Assembly (NCBI GenBank): GCA_031404455.1 | Contig: JANNHP010000351.1 | Location: forward strand, 1-25,749 | Direction: 5' to 3' | Source of the DNA: JANNHP01 sp031404455 | GTDB lineage: Bacteria; Planctomycetota; JAJSAM01; JAJVHW01 | Length of the DNA: 25,749 nucleotides | Part shown: positions 22,330-25,749 of the stretch, one piece after another | Layout of the letters: the number at the start of each line of letters is the position of its first letter | How positions within the stretch are numbered: the stretch's first letter is position 1 | The notes under the pieces: generated by a model | The model's database searches: none | What the model saw: the letters and a program-made list of their open reading frames with translations, nothing else | Told to the model about the DNA's origin: nothing | Position numbers and translations under genes: made by a program

Positions 22330-22665
22330 GTGTCCAGAGGCCGATCGGTTGGTGCGGCGCGAACGGCGGCTACGCCGCCGGGTCCGGACGGCCTCGAGTA
22401 CGAGGACTGGTACCGGCTGACGCCCGCGCAGCGATTCGCCGAGAGCACGCGCCTTTGGGAGAGCTTCTTCCTGCTCGGGGGCACGCTTGAACCAGAGCCC
22501 GATTCCCAGAGTCCTTTCGACGCTGCGACACCATCGCGTGCGCGCGTTGCTCATGGGCGGACAGGCCTGCATCCTGTACGGCGCGGCAGAGTTCAGCCGC
22601 GACGTGGACGTCGCGGTGGCGGTCGATCCCCAGAACCTCCGCCGGCTGCGCGCCGCTCTGGTTGA
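22330..22665 (+). CDS. Possible small protein overlapping the nucleotidyltransferase start
   Basis: From GTG 22330 this frame gives 111 aa containing EYEDWYRLTPAQRFAES and LWESFFLLGGTLEPEPDSQ. The segment looks like real protein, with balanced composition unlike the surrounding Arg/Pro shadows. From memory, similar 'WxxLTPxQRFxES ... LGGxLDPEPDxQSPF' sequences occur as small ORFs directly before nucleotidyltransferase genes of this kind. The frame overlaps the nucleotidyltransferase gene by 179 bp. It may really end soon after the overlap begins in other strains. The last 50 residues are Arg-rich and may be non-functional read-through. The open frame extends up to ATG 22189, but the upstream part looks non-coding. 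It could be an antitoxin-like partner; that is a guess. Confidence 0.45.
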   Translation: MSRGRSVGAARTAATPPGPDGLEYEDWYRLTPAQRFAESTRLWESFFLLGGTLEPEPDSQSPFDAATPSRARVAHGRTGLHPVRRGRVQPRRGRRGGGRSPEPPPAARRSG

Positions 22666-23242
22666 CCTCGACGCCGAGCCGGTCTACTTCCCCAAGCTCG
22701 CTGCCTCCGCTCTCCGACGGGGTCATGCGTGTCACTTCCGCTGCCAAGCGCCCGGCCTCCACGGGGTGCGGCTCGACGTGATGGCGGTTCTCCGCGGTGT
22801 GCCGGGCTTCGAGACGCTCTGGCGGCGTCGCATGCGGCTCGATCTGCCCGGCGGGATCACGATCGACGTGATGGCTCTCCCGGATCTGCTGCGCGCGAAG
22901 AAGACGCAGCGCGACAAGGACTGGCCGATGGTGCGGCGTCTCGTCGAAGCCGACGTCGCGCGGGCGCCTGCGCGCGTGCCGGCATCGCGCGCCCGGTTCT
23001 GGCTCGAGGAGTGCCGGTCGACCGAGTTGCTCGCCCAGCTCGCCCGACGGTTCCGCGGGCAAGCCGTCCGCGTGGCGCAGAAGCGTCCAGCCGTCCGCGC
23101 CGCGCTGCACGGCGACATCGCCGCCGTCGCAGCCGAACTCCGGTTCGAGGAGGACTGCGAACGGGACCTCGATCGCCTGTATTGGAAGCCGCTGCTCGCC
23201 GAACTGGAGAGCCTGCGGCGCGGACGACGGCGCGACTCGTGA
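22487..23242 (+). CDS. MNT/AbiEii-like nucleotidyltransferase-fold protein
   Basis: The 251-aa protein has the polymerase-beta-like core in its first 100 residues: RVRALLMGGQACILYGAAEF with Gly24-Gly25, then the two carboxylates in SRDVDVAVAV (Asp39, Asp41). A third acidic residue is in VRLDVMAVL (Asp97). The later LPDLLRAKKTQRDKDWPM segment is typical of this subgroup. Such proteins include toxins or antitoxins that transfer nucleotides (MenA, MNT) and phage-resistance proteins of the AbiEii type; the exact role here is unknown. TTG 22487 is the start that leaves the N-terminal helix intact. The gene lies divergent from the ABC-F gene, between two copies of a 72-bp repeat, and overlaps a candidate small ORF. 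Confidence 0.8.
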   Translation: MNQSPIPRVLSTLRHHRVRALLMGGQACILYGAAEFSRDVDVAVAVDPQNLRRLRAALVDLDAEPVYFPKLAASALRRGHACHFRCQAPGLHGVRLDVMAVLRGVPGFETLWRRRMRLDLPGGITIDVMALPDLLRAKKTQRDKDWPMVRRLVEADVARAPARVPASRARFWLEECRSTELLAQLARRFRGQAVRVAQKRPAVRAALHGDIAAVAAELRFEEDCERDLDRLYWKPLLAELESLRRGRRRDS

Positions 23243-23281
23243 GGTGCGGACGGGGATCGATCGGCAACGAGCGTCGATGCG

Positions 23282-23365
23282 CCGGTCCACGGCGACCGTC
23301 ACGTCGTCGAGCAGGATCGGCCCGCCGAAGTGCTGCGTGACGTGGGAGATGGAGAGGAGGGGCAT
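23282..23365 (-). pseudogene. Remnant of an ABC-F gene 5' end
   Basis: The remnant reads MPLLSISHVTQHFGG and then PILLDDVTVAVDRR, matching the first 28 codons of the intact ABC-F gene with changes such as L6I, L24V and E27D. Similarity is lost after that and there is no Walker A motif. The first 69 bp are almost identical to the intact gene (one mismatch), while the next codons differ at several third positions. It is a 5' fragment of a duplicate or a scar left by recombination. Confidence 0.8.
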
Positions 23366-23389
23366 GGGGGAAACCGTCGATCGGCGCGG

Positions 23390-23878
23390 CTAATCCGACA
23401 CTCCGAGATGCAGGAGGTACGTTCCGTTCGCGGTCTCGAAGACGATGTCGTCCCAAGCGCCTTCGTACCAGCGTTTCGTCTCGACGTTGAGCTGCCACAC
23501 GGCAGTTGGATGGCCGACGGCGATCAGCATCTTCAGCACGTCGTCGAGCAACTCCACTCGACCGACTTCGTCGCTCAACAGGAACGCCTCGTACTTGTCG
23601 ACGAGATGGTCATCGCGAACACATTGGAACTCGAAGAGCCACTTCCTGAGGACTCGCCGCGCGGCCTGCGGCCAGTCGATCAACGGCGTGACTTCTAGAC
23701 TCTTCAGATCGGCGCCGAACACCGCCTTGACCGCATCGGTCGCGGTGGCTGCTTGCGGCAGCCGGTGGTACTCGAAGGAGTACGAGTGGTCCGTCTTGTC
23801 GTTGAGTCGAGCGAACGCATCGAGGAATCCCTGCAATCGTCCGAGCGCCGGGTCCGTCGCCACTCGTTCACCAGTCAC
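23390..23878 (-). CDS. Unrecognised 162-aa protein coupled to a HicB-like gene
   Basis: I do not recognise this protein. It is soluble, acidic and aromatic-rich, with segments such as FLDAFARLNDKTDHSYSFEY, VRDDHLVDKYEAFLLSDEV, NVETKRWYEGAWDDIVFE and a C-terminal GTYLLHLGVSD. Its base composition is visibly less GC-rich than the neighbouring chromosomal genes, which fits an accessory origin. The GTG start at 23878 overlaps the stop of the HicB-like gene by 4 bp, so the two are probably translated together. In a HicAB pair the partner would be the small HicA RNase, but this protein is too long and shows no HicA features. It may be a novel toxin, an immunity partner or an unrelated passenger. 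Confidence 0.7.
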   Translation of the reverse strand: MTGERVATDPALGRLQGFLDAFARLNDKTDHSYSFEYHRLPQAATATDAVKAVFGADLKSLEVTPLIDWPQAARRVLRKWLFEFQCVRDDHLVDKYEAFLLSDEVGRVELLDDVLKMLIAVGHPTAVWQLNVETKRWYEGAWDDIVFETANGTYLLHLGVSD

Positions 23879-24102
23879 GGCGCGGTCTCGTAGATCGCCG
23901 GTCGATACCGCGGCCTAGGGATCGGCTTCTTGAACCTGCGAGCCGCCGCGAGCCAGTTCTTCGTCGCAATCCGGACTTCCGCCAGCGCCGATTCCGGTGT
24001 CTTGCCGAACGCCGAGCACTGCGCGAGATCGGGGACGTCCGCGATGAACCCACGGTCCTCGGCGCTCCAGAAGATGTTGATGTGGTAGCGCTCGACGCTC
24101 AT
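23875..24102 (-). CDS. HicB-family (UPF0150-like) antitoxin-type protein
   Basis: The 75-aa protein has the RNase-H-like HicB fold pattern: YHINIFWSAEDRGFIADVPDL, then SAFGKTPESALAEVRIA and the basic, proline-rich tail IPRPRYRPAIY. HicB proteins bind and neutralise HicA mRNA interferases and often repress their own operon. No DNA-binding C-terminal domain and no hicA are seen here. ATG 24102 is preferred because it begins at the conserved strand and has GGAG/GAGG just upstream. GTG 24159 would add 19 residues and would overlap the ATPase gene stop by 4 bp. The gene lies between an AAA/DUF4143 ATPase and an unknown protein on the same strand. Confidence 0.8.
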   Translation of the reverse strand: MSVERYHINIFWSAEDRGFIADVPDLAQCSAFGKTPESALAEVRIATKNWLAAARRFKKPIPRPRYRPAIYETAP

Positions 24103-24155
24103 CGGCCTCGCTCCGGACCGAGAGTCTAGCGTTCCTCGCGAGGCGCCGAGTTCGT

Positions 24156-25322
24156 TCACGTGGATGCCTCCGAGGCGTCACCGTCCCCGAACGCCGTCAG
24201 CAACTCCCGGCAGTTCGTGACCCGGACCACGAGCCCGCCGACGCGGCGGTCGTACGGCTCCGCGACGCCGGGGCACACGACGAGATTGCGCCCGTCGGGA
24301 TGGAGTCCGCGGAACGCCTCGAGTCCGGCGACGTCGAGCTTGTCCGGGTTGATCTTGCATTCGATCGCGTCCGCGGCACCGCGACGGCGCACCACGAAGT
24401 CCACCTCGCGGCCCGACTTGTCGCGCCAGTAGAGCACGGCGTCGCTGCCGGCCGCGGTGCGCAGCACGTCGAGGACGAGGTGCTCCCAGAGGAACCCGCG
24501 GTCCTCGCTCCGGACGTCGCGCCAGCCGCGGACGAAGCAGACGAACCCCGTGTCGAAGGCGTAGGCCTTCGGGCGCCGCACGATCTCTCGGCTCCCCCCC
24601 GCGTGGAACGGCGGCAGCAGGTTGACGGCGCACGCGATCGACATCGCCTCGATGTGAGCCTTCACCGTCGCCCGGCTGAGGTCGCACTCCCGCGAGAGGG
24701 CCGAGTAGTCGAGGAGCCCCCCGCTCTGCCGGAGGACGAATCGCAGGAGCTTCAGGAACCCCGTCCGGTCGCGGATGCCGAACAGGTCCTGCACGTCGCG
24801 CGCGTAGAAGCTGTCCATCCACTCGGCGTAGAACGCGTCGTCGGGCGCCTCCGCGAGCAGCATTTCGGGCATTCCGCCGTGACGCAGCCGGCGATCGAGG
24901 TCCCGAATGCCGAACACGTCCTCGCACTCGGGCCAGAGGACCGGCGGCAGGACGAGCGACGTCTTCCGTCCGGTGAGCGAGTCGCGGAACCGCCGCGTCG
25001 CAGCCAGCGTGGACGATCCCGTCGCGAGGATGCGCAGGTGCGGGAACGCGTCGGCGGCGATCTTGAGCGTGCGACTCGGATCGGGCAGGCGGTGGACTTC
25101 GTCGAGGACGACCGTCGCGCCCTCCGGCAGCGACCCGAAGAACGACTCCGGATCCGCGAGCCGTTGCTCCGTCGACGGCAGGTCGCAGTTGAGGAACACG
25201 GCGCCCGGGATCATCCGCGCGAGCGTCGTCTTGCCGACGCGCCGGACGCCGGCGAGCCAGACGATCGGCCGCTTGCGCCAAGCGGCGTCGAGCTTCCCGA
25301 TCCAGACCGGGCGGTCGTTCAT
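24156..25322 (-). CDS. AAA-family ATPase with C-terminal DUF4143 (nuclease-like) domain
   Basis: The 388-aa protein has a Walker A GVRRVGKTT (25-33), Walker B VVLDEVHRL (71-79) and sensor-like LATGSSTLAATRRFRD (99-114). A middle region with YARDVQDLFGIRDR follows, then a winged-helix-like segment (LLDYSALSRECDLSRATVKAHI). The C-terminal DUF4143 part has EVDFVV and AIECKIN in order, a pattern like PD-(D/E)xK nuclease folds. This family is common in accessory regions and archaea; its function is largely unknown. A strong AT-rich palindrome sits a few bases before the ATG at 25322 and is probably its own operator. There is no ribosome binding site between palindrome and ATG, so translation may be leaderless. 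It heads a cassette with the HicB-like and 162-aa genes. Confidence 0.88.
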   Translation of the reverse strand: MNDRPVWIGKLDAAWRKRPIVWLAGVRRVGKTTLARMIPGAVFLNCDLPSTEQRLADPESFFGSLPEGATVVLDEVHRLPDPSRTLKIAADAFPHLRILATGSSTLAATRRFRDSLTGRKTSLVLPPVLWPECEDVFGIRDLDRRLRHGGMPEMLLAEAPDDAFYAEWMDSFYARDVQDLFGIRDRTGFLKLLRFVLRQSGGLLDYSALSRECDLSRATVKAHIEAMSIACAVNLLPPFHAGGSREIVRRPKAYAFDTGFVCFVRGWRDVRSEDRGFLWEHLVLDVLRTAAGSDAVLYWRDKSGREVDFVVRRRGAADAIECKINPDKLDVAGLEAFRGLHPDGRNLVVCPGVAEPYDRRVGGLVVRVTNCRELLTAFGDGDASEAST

Positions 25323-25325
25323 GAC

Positions 25326-25365
25326 AGTCTACTTATCATTTGGACGACTATATGACAAGTAGACT
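25326..25365 (-). promoter_or_regulatory. AT-rich inverted repeat (operator/promoter) before the DUF4143 ATPase gene
   Basis: AGTCTACTTATCAT (25326-25339) is inverted as ATGACAAGTAGACT (25352-25365) around 12 bp, with one mismatch in 14. It starts 3 bp upstream of the ATG and is much richer in A/T than its surroundings. The position and symmetry suit a dimeric repressor site overlapping the promoter. Autoregulation by the ATPase itself is an inference. Confidence 0.75.
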
Positions 25366-25397
25366 TTCATACTTAGGCTCGGGCGCCTGCGTTTTCG

Positions 25398-25417
25398 GAC
25401 CGGGACGCGCTCCGGTC
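25398..25417 (-). terminator. Hairpin downstream of the BRCT gene
   Basis: GACCGG (25398-25403) and CCGGTC (25412-25417) form a perfect 6-bp stem around 8 nt, about 25 bp past the stop of the BRCT gene. No T tract follows on the coding strand, so the terminator call is weak. Confidence 0.35.
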
Positions 25418-25442
25418 GGAACTGCGTCTGTCTCGCCGTCCC

Positions 25443-25749
25443 TCACCCCTCCGGAGGCGTCGCTCCCCGCTCCGCCGCCGCCTCCCAGAAGTCGCTCGCG
25501 TGGACGATCGTCAGCGGGACGCCCTTCTGCCGCAGCGCGAGCGCTTCCTCGATCGTGCGGCCGTGGCCGGAGAAGGCCCAGGCGACGCCGCGCGGGGCGT
25601 CGACGACGAGGTAGTCCACGTCGCGCGCCAAGGCGAGGACCGGGATGCCTCCGAGTTCGGCGACGGCCTTCGCGATGCTCGTGCGCGCCGCGCGCGGCGA
25701 ACTCCCCGTCACGCAGAAGCGCCGCCCCGCGAACTCGATCTCCGGCCGG
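25443..25749 (-). CDS. BRCT-domain protein, 5' end beyond the window
   Basis: About 101 C-terminal residues are visible, continuing off the right edge. They read as a BRCT fold: IEFAGRRFCVTGSS (first strand), then AKAVAELGGIPVLALARDVDYLVVD. The last part, SGHGRTIEEALALRQKG and TIVHASDFWEA, has the conserved tryptophan near the end. BRCT domains bind phosphopeptides or DNA ends and occur at the C-terminus of NAD-dependent DNA ligase, some exonucleases and stand-alone proteins. The SGHGRKIE-like segment with IVxxxxFW is typical of non-ligase versions. Which parent protein this is cannot be seen. The stop is followed by a short hairpin. Confidence 0.75.
   Translation of the reverse strand, partial: RPEIEFAGRRFCVTGSSPRAARTSIAKAVAELGGIPVLALARDVDYLVVDAPRGVAWAFSGHGRTIEEALALRQKGVPLTIVHASDFWEAAAERGATPPEG

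Noticed and set aside
22370..23365. Minus-strand frame beginning like ABC-F and continuing 331 aa
   Set aside because: Only the first 28 codons resemble ABC-F. The rest is antisense to the nucleotidyltransferase and has no ABC motif, so it is treated as a remnant.
1..25749. CRISPR arrays, tRNA or rRNA genes
   Set aside because: No regularly spaced repeats or recognisable RNA genes were seen; the repeated elements are the REP palindromes and the 72-bp ABC-F duplicate.

Overview
The window is dense, very GC-rich bacterial DNA with almost no non-coding space. Many genes start with GTG or TTG, and many overlap their neighbour by 4 bp (ATGA/GTGA). The protein families fit a member of the Planctomycetota, probably from a metagenome. 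These include a succinylornithine-type carbamoyltransferase, an ECF sigma factor fused to an exported domain, PPC-like and redoxin/cytochrome c/copper-monooxygenase proteins, and a class II photolyase. That placement is an inference from gene content; there is no rRNA or other marker gene.

Region 1 (1-7595, + strand) is an arginine biosynthesis cluster: argC, argD, a REP-associated tyrosine transposase (RAYT), an argF'-type N-acylornithine carbamoyltransferase, argB, an M20 deacylase (argE-like) and argH. The carbamoyltransferase and deacylase imply the variant route in which N-acylornithine is carbamoylated before the acyl group is removed. argG, argJ and argA are not in the window. Three pairs of 20-bp perfect palindromes (REP/BIME-like) lie before argC, in and after the RAYT gene, and between argE and argH. 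One palindrome is read in frame inside the RAYT.

Region 2 (7627-15343) holds an exported monohaem cytochrome-like protein, a class II CPD photolyase translationally coupled to a SRPBCC-epimerase fusion, and a secreted HtrA-like serine protease with an intact catalytic triad. Next comes a larger secreted protein with two degenerate trypsin folds and a PDZ domain, then a convergent TerC/Alx-type membrane protein.

Region 3 (15480-22217, - strand) holds an ECF sigma factor carrying a transmembrane helix and a long extracytoplasmic beta-sandwich region. It is followed by a tightly overlapped three-gene operon: an ABC-F ATPase, a four-helix membrane protein, and a secreted redoxin/cytochrome c/PHM-type copper monooxygenase-like protein.

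Region 4 (22218-25749) looks like an accessory island. It has a MNT-type nucleotidyltransferase with an overlapping small ORF. This is bracketed by a 72-bp near-identical direct repeat that is the 5' end of the ABC-F gene. A three-gene minus-strand cassette follows: an AAA/DUF4143 ATPase behind an AT-rich palindrome, a HicB-like protein, and an unrecognised 162-aa protein. A BRCT-domain gene runs off the right edge. This island and the RAYT/REP invasion of the arg operon are the least conventional parts of the window.
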